Shown here: one piece after another, positions 8,142 to 15,823 of the stretch
How the letters are laid out: every line of letters starts with the position of its first letter
Position numbering within the stretch: position 1 is the stretch's first letter
DNA from: Tidjanibacter sp.
Lineage (GTDB): Bacteria; Bacteroidota; Bacteroidia; Bacteroidales; Rikenellaceae
Direction: 5' to 3'
Assembly: GCA_017628675.1 (NCBI GenBank)
Contig: JAGBYS010000236.1
Span: 1-21,922, forward strand
DNA length: 21,922 bases
Program-made: the position numbers and the translations under genes
The notes under the pieces: model-generated
Seen by the model: the letters and a program-made list of their open reading frames with translations, nothing else
Database searches by the model: none
Told to the model about the DNA's origin: nothing

Positions 8142-9752
8142 ATGAAAAAATTTTTCGCAATTTTTGCTGTTGCGGCAATGCTTTTCTCGTGTGAGGAGCC
8201 TGTGCCCGAGACTACCCTCTCGCTCGACAACGAGGCCGAAGCAACTCTGAACCTCGCAACCAATGCTGTGACGAAAGTGGTTACCTTCACCACCAACGCA
8301 GCTTGGACCGCTGCTGCTGACGCAGCTTGGATTACCGTTACCCCCGCAGAGGGCGTTGCAGGTACCGCTATTGAGCTCACCATCGCTGTTGCCGAGAACG
8401 AGGCTTACGAGGGCCGCGCAGGTAAGGTGACCATCACCGCTGCAGAGAAAGCTGTTGAGATCGCTGTTAGCCAGGGTCAGGTTGACGAGGTTAACGTAGG
8501 CGATGCAACCATTCTCTATGTTGGCTACGAGGGTGGCGAGGTTGAGCTCCCCGTAAACCACAACATCGAGTACACCGTTACTTCGGATGCTGATTGGGCA
8601 GTTGTAGGTGGCACCCGCGCTCTTACCACTACCAAGACCGTTATCAATGTAGCAAAGAACGGCTCCGCTGCTGAGCGTACCGCTACCCTTCTTATTGAGG
8701 CTGCAGGTTTCGAGGAGGATGTTTACCTCGTACAGAAAGGTAATGTGTTCAGCACCAACGTTGTTGAAGTTCTTGGTGACCGTGTTTCGTCGTTTGTTAG
8801 TGGTCCTATGACCGGTAGCGCTGTAACCTCTCTCGCAATCTTGGGTGACCAATTGGTTGTATGTCCTGGTGATGGTCAGGCTTCCAAACTCATCAATAAA
8901 GCAACCGGTGCTGTTGAGGGTACTTTGAACACTGGTGATTTCGTTGCTCACTTTGTTGCAAATGATGATGCAGGTAACCTTATTCTTTGCAATCGTAACC
9001 TGTATGATACCACAACTTATTGGTGGACTGCTGATTTCCAGCTCTACTACATGACTTCGGCAACCGCTACTCCCGTTCAGTTGATTAATGGCGCTAAATA
9101 TGGTCCTATTGGTGCAGGTCTTGAGGTTCGTGGTGATGTGACTAATAATGCTATCATCATTGCTCCTTATGAGGGTATCCCCGGTGTTACTATGGCAGTG
9201 CAAATGGAGGTATGGCAGGTTGCTGCTGGTGTTGTTGCCGAGCCTATTCAGATTCAGCCTTCGGGTTATGTTGGTACTTGGAGTGCTGGTGCTTGGAACT
9301 GCGCCCCTGGCAACTTCCCCGCATTCGCTCTCATTAGCGAGAATATTGCAGATGGCGCTTTGTTTGCTGTATATGAGGAGAACGCGATCTACCACATCGA
9401 CGGTACCACCTTCGCAGCGACTAAAGTTGTTGACGACCCCGTTGGTGGCAACTTCGCTCTTAACAGTATGATGATTCGCACAATTGGATCTACTCCCGTT
9501 GCTGCTATGGCAGCTGGTAGCCACTTCCCCAACTATGGTGAGGCTCCCGTTGTATTGGTATTCAATGTTAGCACTCAGGAGTTGATCGCTCAGCCTACCA
9601 CTGTTAACTATGCAACCGAGGATGGCGCAACTTTCTGGGGTGGTGTATCGCCTACTTCCGATGTGGCTATCGAGGCAACTGAGGGTGGTGCTATGGTTTA
9701 CTATATCAACAACAACGCTAACTCGATCGAGGGCTTCTTCATTGCACTCTAA
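8142..9752 (+). CDS. Two-BACON-domain lipoprotein with an unassigned C-terminal domain
   Basis: 536 aa. MKKFFAIFAVAAMLFSCEEP is an SPII signal with Cys17; the acidic residues just after it resemble surface-export signals of Bacteroidetes lipoproteins. Residues ~20-110 and ~115-203 look like two BACON domains: AWTAAADAAWITVTPAEG and YTVTSDADWAVV, each closing with a Q-G or Q-K-G strand. The remaining ~330 residues repeat short beta-rich blocks and may form a propeller-like fold, but I cannot name the family. A role in binding a glycan or mucin at the surface is inferred from BACON. Codons favour T or A in third position (GCT, GTT, GCA), unlike the C/G-ending codons of the neighbours. That and the strong promoter suggest high expression, or a different origin. 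It is monocistronic, with a terminator at 9789-9828. Confidence 0.85.
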   Translation: MKKFFAIFAVAAMLFSCEEPVPETTLSLDNEAEATLNLATNAVTKVVTFTTNAAWTAAADAAWITVTPAEGVAGTAIELTIAVAENEAYEGRAGKVTITAAEKAVEIAVSQGQVDEVNVGDATILYVGYEGGEVELPVNHNIEYTVTSDADWAVVGGTRALTTTKTVINVAKNGSAAERTATLLIEAAGFEEDVYLVQKGNVFSTNVVEVLGDRVSSFVSGPMTGSAVTSLAILGDQLVVCPGDGQASKLINKATGAVEGTLNTGDFVAHFVANDDAGNLILCNRNLYDTTTYWWTADFQLYYMTSATATPVQLINGAKYGPIGAGLEVRGDVTNNAIIIAPYEGIPGVTMAVQMEVWQVAAGVVAEPIQIQPSGYVGTWSAGAWNCAPGNFPAFALISENIADGALFAVYEENAIYHIDGTTFAATKVVDDPVGGNFALNSMMIRTIGSTPVAAMAAGSHFPNYGEAPVVLVFNVSTQELIAQPTTVNYATEDGATFWGGVSPTSDVAIEATEGGAMVYYINNNANSIEGFFIAL

Positions 9753-9788
9753 TTCGATAAGTCGGAAACTCGATTTGTAGAATAAAAC

Positions 9789-9828
9789 AGAAGAGGGCAG
9801 GGCAGGTGGCTGTCCTGCCCTTCTTCTA
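9789..9828 (+). terminator. Terminator of the BACON lipoprotein gene
   Basis: A long GC-rich stem pairs AGAAGAGGGCAGGGCAG with CTGTCCTGCCCTTCTTCT, with one bulge and one G-U pair, about 36 bp after the stop. It is followed by a short T-rich stretch. Confidence 0.8.
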
Positions 9829-9832
9829 TTGG

Positions 9833-9848
9833 TTGGTCTGACGACCAA
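9833..9848. other. Small perfect inverted repeat upstream of the NAGPA gene
   Basis: TTGGTC (9833-9838), loop TGAC, GACCAA (9843-9848), 55 bp before the ATG at 9903. No T tract follows. No TAnnTTTG box is evident between this and the gene, so it may be an operator or part of the leader. Confidence 0.4.
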
Positions 9849-9902
9849 TAACCCAAATCATTAAGGTCTTTTAGCTCTTTAATTCTCAACTTGCAACTCA
9901 AA

Positions 9903-10955
9903 ATGAAGCGTCTATTATCGATACTGCTGACTATGTGCCTCTTTGGGTCGCTGGCGGTGGCTTGTGGCCCCACACCCGAGCCGGAGCCCAATCCCAACCC
10001 CGGAACAGAGGACCCAACTCCCACCCCCGAGCCCGAGCCTAAACCCGAGCCCGAGGGCCGCAATGAGCTCGTGGAGCTGGAGGGCTACCCCGAGGGTATG
10101 GCGGTCTACTCCTTCAAGAACTTCTACGAGGACGGCACCGATGACTACTGCACCGGCTACTACGCCATTGTGGACACAAAGAAAAACCCCTCGCTGAAGT
10201 TCAACGCTGTCTATGTGGAGCAGGACGCAACCCCCTCCGACATCTTCGCCTCGTTTGAGGGTGGCACCCCTCTGTTGGCCACCAATGGCGGCTACTTCTG
10301 GGATGGCGAGTCGCTCTCGCTGCTCATCTCGAAGGGCGAGATGAAGAGCATAGCCGCACAATACACCTGGCCCACCTTTGAGGGGCAGAGCTACACCGCC
10401 TGCCCCATAAGGGCGGCCTTTGGTGTACACGCCGACGGGCGTATGGAGGCCACCTGGGTCTACTGCTGCCCCGACGATGGCAACAACCCCTATTCGTTCA
10501 CCTCGCCCAAGGGCAACAACGAGAAGGTGGGCGTCTTCACCAGCACCCCTCATCGCTCATCGGGTGGCACTCTATGGACCCCCGAGGAGGCCATCGGCGG
10601 CGGCCCTATGCTGCTCAAGGAGGGTAAGAATGTGGCCGAGAGCAACTACTGGAAGGAGGTCCTTCACAGTGGCGGCACCGCAGCCCTTTCGTATCAGCCC
10701 CGCACCGCACTCGGCTACACCGAGGATGGCAAGATAATCATCTTCGTGTGCGACGGCCGCAAGATGAACGGCAGCTTTGGCTACACCCTGCCCGAGGTTG
10801 CCGACCTGCTGAAGAAGCTCGGCGCCACCTGGGCCATAAACCTCGATGGCGGCGGCTCGTCGGTGATGGTGGGCAAGGACGGCAAAGCCCTCAATAGCCC
10901 CTCGGACGGCAGCCAGAGGCGCGTGCCCACTGCCGTTGTCATATCAATGCAATAA
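9903..10955 (+). CDS. Phosphodiester glycosidase (NAGPA domain) lipoprotein
   Basis: 350 aa from the ATG at 9903; an in-frame TTG at 9891 is less likely. MKRLLSILLTMCLFGSLAVAC is an SPII signal with Cys21, followed by a ~30-residue Pro/Glu tether (22-51). The NAGPA-like domain shows its motifs in order: NGGYF (128-132), GGGPML (232-237), RTALG (267-271), DGR (283-285) and NLDGGGSS (313-320). The family includes the mammalian uncovering enzyme, which cleaves GlcNAc from a GlcNAc-1-phospho-6-mannose diester, and bacterial enzymes acting on sugar phosphodiesters. The target here is unknown: teichoic-like, phosphoglycan or host glycan are all possible. A GHL10 lipoprotein gene starts 22 bp downstream in the same operon. 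Confidence 0.93.
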   Translation: MKRLLSILLTMCLFGSLAVACGPTPEPEPNPNPGTEDPTPTPEPEPKPEPEGRNELVELEGYPEGMAVYSFKNFYEDGTDDYCTGYYAIVDTKKNPSLKFNAVYVEQDATPSDIFASFEGGTPLLATNGGYFWDGESLSLLISKGEMKSIAAQYTWPTFEGQSYTACPIRAAFGVHADGRMEATWVYCCPDDGNNPYSFTSPKGNNEKVGVFTSTPHRSSGGTLWTPEEAIGGGPMLLKEGKNVAESNYWKEVLHSGGTAALSYQPRTALGYTEDGKIIIFVCDGRKMNGSFGYTLPEVADLLKKLGATWAINLDGGGSSVMVGKDGKALNSPSDGSQRRVPTAVVISMQ

Positions 10956-10977
10956 CCTGTAACAAAAAATACTTAGG

Positions 10978-12294
10978 ATGAAAAAACTGATTTATGCAGC
11001 CCTGGCGGCACTGCTCTTTGTGGGCCTCCAGAGTTGCCAGCAAACCACCCCCAAGAGGCTCTATATGTGGCTCGACTGCGAGGCCAACTTCGAGCGCCTC
11101 TCCACCCCCGACAGCATTGACTACTATATGGGTCGCATCAAGGAGCTGGGATTCACGGATGTGGTGGCCGATGTGAAGAGTATTATGGGCGAGGTGCTCT
11201 ACAAGAGCGACATCGCACCCTATATGGGCGAGTGGCACGGTACGGTGCGCCCCCTGGAGTACGATATGCTCGCCGAGGTGGAGGCCGCCTGTCGCCGCCA
11301 CGGACTCGGCTGCTACGCCTCGCTGAATGTCTTCTGCGGAGGACACAACTTCGTAAAGCGTGGCATCATCTACAACGAGCACCCCGAGTGGCAGAGCATC
11401 GGCTGGTGGCACAATCAGCTCCTGCCCGTCAATGAGATGGACTTCAACTACAACGGTATGGTCAACCCCGCCAACCCCGAGGTTAGGGAGTACCAGCTCG
11501 CCATCCTGGAGGAGTTCGCCCACAAGTACCCCACCATCGACGGTATCATCTTCGACCGTGTGCGCTACGACGACATCTGGGCCGACTTCAGCGACCTCTC
11601 GCTCAACGACTTTGCCAAGTATGCGGGCCTCGAGAAGGCTCCCAAGCCCGAGGAGATTTTCTCTTGGTATCAGGACGAGAAGGGCAAGTGGCGCCATAAA
11701 CCCGAGGAGCACTTCCTGCTCTGGATGGAGTACCGTGCAAGCGTCATCAAGAGCTTCGTAGAGGAGGCCCACGCACGCCTGAAGGCCATCAACCCCGACC
11801 TCATTCTGGGCGACTATACGGGCGCTTGGTACCCCACCTACTACTATGTGGGCGTGAACTGGGCGAGCGAGAAGTATAACCCCGCCGAGGAGTTCGAGTG
11901 GGCCTCGGAGAACTACCACAAGACGGGCTATGCCGACCTGCTGGATGTCTATATGACAGGTCTTTACTACACCCCCATCACCAAAGCGGAGGTCGATAGT
12001 GACTTCCCCGACATCGGCCAGCGTATGGAGGCCGGTATGGACGCCGAGGCCAGGAACTACTGGTACTGCGTGGAGGGTGCAGCCGAGCTTGCACAGAAGA
12101 TTACTTGTGGCGTAGTACCCGTTGTGGGCTCCATCTATGTGGAGCAGTACCAGGGCGACCAGGAGCGCTTCGGCAGGGCCGTAACCCAGGCTATCGAGAG
12201 CAGCTCGGGCGGTATGATGCTCTTCGACCTGTGCCACATCGTTTCGCACAACTGGTGGGACACCCTCAAGGAGGCAATCGCCAGGGCAAAATAA
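10978..12294 (+). CDS. GHL10-type glycoside-hydrolase-like lipoprotein
   Basis: 438 aa. MKKLIYAALAALLFVGLQSC is an SPII signal with Cys20. The mature part is a TIM-barrel GHL10-type domain: RLYMWLDCEANF, GFTDVVADVKSIMGEVLY, DGIIFDRVRYDD (188-199, probable active-site strand) and WYPTYYYVGVNWAS. All of these align with the truncated gene at the left edge, so the window holds two paralogues about 9.7 kb apart. This copy lacks the Pro/Glu tether of the other. Gene order suggests that it works with the NAGPA enzyme on the same glycan outside the cytoplasm. The activity is unproven; glycoside hydrolase is the best family-level guess. A strong terminator follows. Confidence 0.88.
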   Translation: MKKLIYAALAALLFVGLQSCQQTTPKRLYMWLDCEANFERLSTPDSIDYYMGRIKELGFTDVVADVKSIMGEVLYKSDIAPYMGEWHGTVRPLEYDMLAEVEAACRRHGLGCYASLNVFCGGHNFVKRGIIYNEHPEWQSIGWWHNQLLPVNEMDFNYNGMVNPANPEVREYQLAILEEFAHKYPTIDGIIFDRVRYDDIWADFSDLSLNDFAKYAGLEKAPKPEEIFSWYQDEKGKWRHKPEEHFLLWMEYRASVIKSFVEEAHARLKAINPDLILGDYTGAWYPTYYYVGVNWASEKYNPAEEFEWASENYHKTGYADLLDVYMTGLYYTPITKAEVDSDFPDIGQRMEAGMDAEARNYWYCVEGAAELAQKITCGVVPVVGSIYVEQYQGDQERFGRAVTQAIESSSGGMMLFDLCHIVSHNWWDTLKEAIARAK

Positions 12295-12316
12295 TCCCAT
12301 CCCCACCAATAAAAAA

Positions 12317-12353
12317 TAGGGCCGAGAAACCAATTTGTGGTTTCTCGGCTCTA
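12317..12353 (+). terminator. Terminator of the NAGPA-GHL10 operon
   Basis: TAGGGCCGAGAAACCA pairs with TGGTTTCTCGGCTCTA around a short AT-rich loop, about 22 bp after the stop. A runs on the left and the T-rich sequence on the right make it potentially bidirectional. Confidence 0.85.
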
Positions 12354-12445
12354 TATATTTTAGGAAAAACTCTACATACCTCCCTCCGAAAGATTGGCGA
12401 ATTGTAGCACAACCTATTCCCAAAAGAAAAGCGGGTTTTGCTGAG

Positions 12446-12534
12446 GAATTTTTTGTGCAAAATAAAGGAGCGGCTCCGCAGTTTACTTGGTGGTAAATGA
12501 GGAAGCCGCTCTCTGAAATTTTGTGCAAAAATTA
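12446..12534. repeat. Dispersed stem-loop repeat, copy A
   Basis: An 89-bp element closely related to 19237-19320. Stem arms are GAGCGGCT (12468-12475) and AGCCGCTC (12504-12511), with an inner stem TTTAC/GTAAA. Outer flanks both carry TTTTGTGCAAAA-like motifs. Its right end overlaps the stop codon (12532-12534) of the minus-strand glycosyltransferase gene, so it forms the start of that gene's 3' UTR and may help end transcription. Confidence 0.8.
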
Positions 12535-13263
12535 CCGGCAAGGCACGCTTTTTCTTGGGAAGGAGCGGAAGCGGAGGCCAAGGACCCCCCAAAAGGCCTC
12601 ACCAAAGATGCCACTGCTCATCTTGGAGGTGCCGAGGGTGCGGTCACGGAAGATGATAGACACCTCTTTGATGTTGAAGCCGAGCCTCCAAGCCGTGTAT
12701 TTCATCTCTATCTGGAATCCGTAGCCCTTCATCTTGACCTTGCTGAAGTCGATGGCGCGCAACACCTCTGCACGATAGGCTACAAAACCCGCCGTTGCAT
12801 CCCTCACGGGCATACGGGTAATGCACTTCACATAGCGCGAGGCACAGAAAGAGAGCAACAGGCGGCGCATAGGCCAATTCACGACATTCACGCCACTCAC
12901 ATACCTCGAGCCCACAGCCACATCGGCGCCCTCCTCAATGGCCGCCGTGAGCCTCAATAGGTCGTCGGGGTCGTGCGAGAAGTCGCAGTCCATCTCGTAG
13001 ATGGCCTCGAAGCCCTCCCTGAGGGCCCACTCGAAGCCCGTGAGATAGGCTGTGCCAAGTCCCAATTTACCCGAGCGCTCGATTATAAAGAGCCTCTCGG
13101 TGTGGGCGGTTTGCAGGCGGCGTACAATGTCGGCGGTGCCATCGGGCGAGCCGTCATCGACCACCAGCAGCGAAAAGTCGCCGGGGAGCGAAAAGACCTT
13201 GGCAACCATCGCCTCGATATTTTCGCATTCGTTGTATGTGGGTATAATTATGAGTTTACGCAT
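12532..13263 (-). CDS. Polyprenol-phosphate-mannose synthase-like GT2 glycosyltransferase
   Basis: 243 aa, a typical length for single-domain DPM1-like enzymes. The GT-A fold starts at residue 1 (MRKLIIIPTYNECENI) and has VVDDGSPDGT for nucleotide-sugar binding, MDCDFSHDP with the DxD-type metal site, and GSRYVSG and GYGFQIEM further on. There is no C-terminal membrane or GtrA domain. Such enzymes transfer mannose or another hexose from a nucleotide sugar to polyprenyl phosphate at the inner membrane, supplying glycan or lipoprotein glycosylation. It is transcribed away from the FAD oxidoreductase gene from a shared, symmetrical promoter region. Its stop codon lies inside a dispersed repeat. 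Confidence 0.93.
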   Translation of the reverse strand: MRKLIIIPTYNECENIEAMVAKVFSLPGDFSLLVVDDGSPDGTADIVRRLQTAHTERLFIIERSGKLGLGTAYLTGFEWALREGFEAIYEMDCDFSHDPDDLLRLTAAIEEGADVAVGSRYVSGVNVVNWPMRRLLLSFCASRYVKCITRMPVRDATAGFVAYRAEVLRAIDFSKVKMKGYGFQIEMKYTAWRLGFNIKEVSIIFRDRTLGTSKMSSGIFGEAFWGVLGLRFRSFPRKSVPCR

Positions 13264-13283
13264 CTGTCTTTAGGGATATTGCA

Positions 13284-13301
13284 CAAAAATAGTTATTTTT
13301 G
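13284..13301. promoter_or_regulatory. Palindromic divergent promoter core
   Basis: CAAAAATAGTTATTTTTG is an almost perfect inverted repeat. It presents TATTTTTG (13294-13301) to the right and TATTTTTG on the minus strand (13284-13291) to the left. Both fit the -7 box TAnnTTTG. Predicted leaders are only about 14 nt on each side. Clear -33 boxes are not visible. Confidence 0.6.
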
Positions 13302-13320
13302 CCGAAAAGAATCACACATT

Positions 13321-14874
13321 GTGCCTAAAACATTAAATTTAACTCTCTCGCCCAAGCAGGCTGCCTCCACGGAGGGGTGGCTCTCGGTGGCCGTACGCCT
13401 GCTCGGCGTAAAGCGTGAGCAGGTGGCACTCGCTCGTGTCCTGAAGCGCTCGGTGGATGCTCGCCACCAGACACCCAAGGTGTTGCTGACGGTGGAGATC
13501 TTTCTGGATGGCGACCAGAAGCCCCAGGATATTCACTTCGACTACCCCGATGTAAACGGCCACACCCCCGTAGTTATTGTGGGCGGAGGTCCTGCAGGTC
13601 TGTTTGCGGCCCTGAGGATGATAGAGCTCGGACTGAGGCCCATAATCCTCGAGCGAGGCAAAAAGGTGGCCGAGCGCCGCAGGGATATCGCACAGATTCA
13701 TCGAGGTGCGGGTGTCCTTGGCGATAGCAACTACGCCTTTGGCGAGGGCGGTGCGGGCACCTTCTCGGACGGCAAACTCTTCACCCGCTCCAAGAAGCGT
13801 GGCGACTACAACCGCGCACTCCAAACCCTTGTATTCCACGGAGCCTCACCCGAAATTCTCTATGAGGCACACCCCCACATCGGCACCGACTGCCTGCCCC
13901 GAATCATCGAACGCATCAGGGAGAGCATCCTCCACGCAGGTGGCGAGTTTCTCTTTGAGGCCAAGGTGACCGACATCGAGATTCGCAACCAGAGGGCCGT
14001 TGGTGTGTGGGTTGGCGACACCCTCGTGGAGGGCGCTGCCGTGGTGCTTGCCACGGGCCATTCGGCCGATGACATCTACGAAATGCTCCACGCCAAGGGG
14101 GTGCTGCTGGAGGCCAAAGCGTGGGCTATGGGCGTGAGGGTGGAGCACCCACAGGCGCTCATCGACCGCATACAGTACCACTCCGACGATATGCGTGAGT
14201 GGCTCCCCGCTGCCTCCTACACCCTCACAGCACAGGTGGGTAGCCGAGGGGTCTACTCGTTCTGTATGTGCCCGGGCGGTGTGATTGTTCCTGCGATGAC
14301 CGACTACCGCGAGTGTGTGGTCAATGGTATGAGTGCCTCGGCCCGCTCGTCGCGCTGGGCCAATGCGGGCATTGTCACCGAGGTGCGCCCCGAGGACTTC
14401 CCACACCTACAAGATGAGTGGGGCGTATTGGCGGGCCTGAAGTATCGCCAACAGCTCGAGCAGAGGGCTGCCGAGATTGTGGGCGGTGGCGGCACAGCAC
14501 CCGCACAACGATTGGCCGACTTTGTGGCCGGCAGAATCTCCATAGACCTCCCACGCACATCCTATCTGCCCAAGGCCGTGGTACGCCGTGGCGATGAGTG
14601 GCTGCCCGACTTTATGGCCCACTCTTTGAAGGGAGGATTCCGTCAGTGGGGCCAGCGAATGAGGGGCTTTGTGACCAACGAGGCACAAATCATCGGCCTG
14701 GAGTCGAGGACCTCGACCCCCGTGCGCATACCTCGCGACAAGGATTCGCTTCAGCACCCCGTAGTTGCCGCTCTCTACCCCACGGGTGAGGGTGCAGGCT
14801 ATGCCGGAGGTATCATCTCCGCCGCTCTGGACGGCACAAGGGTGGCCGAAAAGATTGCCGAATGGATTAAATAA
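13321..14874 (+). CDS. NAD(P)/FAD-dependent oxidoreductase (BaiN/HI0933-unlike, ~520-aa Bacteroidetes type)
   Basis: 517 aa from a GTG start at 13321 (VPKTLNLTLSPKQAAS). This start gives the length usual for this conserved family and follows the promoter; the frame continues upstream but would overlap the divergent gene. Residues 1-70 form an N-terminal domain with LARVLKRSVDAR. A Rossmann FAD site VVIVGGGPAGLFAALRMIE (84-102) with the acidic LERGKK end of strand 2 (Glu111) follows. Further motifs are FGEGGAGTFSDGKL, ATGHSADDIYEML and the conserved FCMCPGGVIVPA. The substrate is not known; members are annotated only as flavin-dependent dehydrogenases. It is transcribed divergently from the DPM1-like gene. 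Confidence 0.92.
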   Translation: MPKTLNLTLSPKQAASTEGWLSVAVRLLGVKREQVALARVLKRSVDARHQTPKVLLTVEIFLDGDQKPQDIHFDYPDVNGHTPVVIVGGGPAGLFAALRMIELGLRPIILERGKKVAERRRDIAQIHRGAGVLGDSNYAFGEGGAGTFSDGKLFTRSKKRGDYNRALQTLVFHGASPEILYEAHPHIGTDCLPRIIERIRESILHAGGEFLFEAKVTDIEIRNQRAVGVWVGDTLVEGAAVVLATGHSADDIYEMLHAKGVLLEAKAWAMGVRVEHPQALIDRIQYHSDDMREWLPAASYTLTAQVGSRGVYSFCMCPGGVIVPAMTDYRECVVNGMSASARSSRWANAGIVTEVRPEDFPHLQDEWGVLAGLKYRQQLEQRAAEIVGGGGTAPAQRLADFVAGRISIDLPRTSYLPKAVVRRGDEWLPDFMAHSLKGGFRQWGQRMRGFVTNEAQIIGLESRTSTPVRIPRDKDSLQHPVVAALYPTGEGAGYAGGIISAALDGTRVAEKIAEWIK

Positions 14875-14918
14875 ACTCTCCAAGGGGTGGCAAGAGTACT
14901 TTTCTGAACTTTTTTCCG

Positions 14919-14926
14919 TATATTTG
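14919..14926 (+). promoter_or_regulatory. Putative -7 box upstream of the glycosyltransferase run
   Basis: TATATTTG matches TAnnTTTG and lies 32 bp before the ATG at 14959. The region around -33 (T-rich near 14900) lacks a clear TTTG. Confidence 0.5.
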
Positions 14927-14958
14927 TAAGAGAGAACAACCAACTACACTTACCGACA

Positions 14959-15798
14959 ATGAAACGCATAGCTGCTGTCACAATGGTTCGCAACGACGAG
15001 TTCTACCTGCGCAAGTGGGTGGAGTACTATGGCCGTGAGATTGGCAAAGAGAACCTCTACATATTCTTCGACGGCACCGACCAACAAGTGCCCGACTTCT
15101 GCCAGGGCACCACAACCCACCTCAGGGAGCGCAACCCTCAGCACGTAGTCAAGGCAGAGAAAGACCGCCTCGGATACCTCTCCGAGCAGGCAGCCATACT
15201 TATGAATGAGAAGGGCTACGAGATAGTCATCGGCACCGACGCCGACGAGTTCCTCGTTGTGGATCCCAAGTTGGGGATCTCCCTTGCCGACTACCTCAGC
15301 CACCACAAGGCCACCACGAGCATCTCGGCTCTGGGCATCGATGTGGGTCAGCACCTGGAGTCGGAGGGTGTCATTGACGGCTCGCGCCCCTTCCTGGAGC
15401 AGCGCCACAACGCCTACATCTGCTCGCGCTACACCAAGCCTTCGGTAATCCTGCGTCCCGTGCGCTGGGGCTCGGGCTTCCACCGCATCAAGGGACACAA
15501 CTTCCGCATAGATCCCAACCTCTTCCTCTTCCACTTCGGCAGTGTGGACCTCAAAATGATTGAGGACAGGATGGGCAATCAGGACCTGGTTTCTACCGGC
15601 AGGCTCAAACATATCCAGAAGCGTGCCCGCACCATCTATCTCATCACCGGCGCCAAGAGCCTCGAGTGGGAGCGCACAACACGCAAGGTGCGACGCATAC
15701 AGCAATACATCCGCCCCATCTGGGCAATCAATAAGCCCTGGAACACCAGGCGCAAATTCATCGTTCGCATCCCCGAGCGATTTTCAAAGATAGTATAG
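14959..15798 (+). CDS. Glycosyltransferase family 2-like protein (Glyco_tranf_2_4 type)
   Basis: 279 aa. The N-terminus MKRIAAVTMVRNDEFYLRKW is the hallmark of the PF13704-type transferases (close to GT92), which have a shortened GT-A fold. IGTDADEFLVV (~94-104) supplies the DxD metal motif. FHFGSVDLKMIEDR and the basic tail (KKVRRIQQYIRP-like) resemble other LPS or capsule transferases. There is no membrane segment, so it is probably cytoplasmic and membrane-associated. It opens a run of three glycan-assembly genes; the Stealth gene begins 25 bp later. The donor and acceptor are unknown. Confidence 0.85.
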   Translation: MKRIAAVTMVRNDEFYLRKWVEYYGREIGKENLYIFFDGTDQQVPDFCQGTTTHLRERNPQHVVKAEKDRLGYLSEQAAILMNEKGYEIVIGTDADEFLVVDPKLGISLADYLSHHKATTSISALGIDVGQHLESEGVIDGSRPFLEQRHNAYICSRYTKPSVILRPVRWGSGFHRIKGHNFRIDPNLFLFHFGSVDLKMIEDRMGNQDLVSTGRLKHIQKRARTIYLITGAKSLEWERTTRKVRRIQQYIRPIWAINKPWNTRRKFIVRIPERFSKIV

Positions 15799-15823
15799 AC
15801 CACAAGGCTTAAGGCTGAGAATT

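Noticed and set aside
8136..9848. 570-residue open frame antisense to the BACON lipoprotein gene
   Set aside because: It mirrors the sense codons (few TTA, CTA, TCA), has no recognisable domain or start region, and the sense frame has a signal peptide and BACON domains.
10939..12528. 529-residue antisense frame over the second GHL10 gene
   Set aside because: It runs across the terminator and the stem-loop repeat and shows no domain; the sense frame is a clear lipoprotein.
12449..13289. TTGCACAAAAA-type inverted match flanking the DPM1-like gene (12450-12460 and 13279-13289), like mobile-element ends
   Set aside because: One end belongs to the dispersed repeat and the other overlaps the promoter -7 box; there is no target duplication, so coincidence is likelier.
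12973..13320. Upstream extension of the FAD oxidoreductase to an ATG at 12973
   Set aside because: It would overlap the divergent glycosyltransferase gene and the promoter; the extra residues match nothing in the family.
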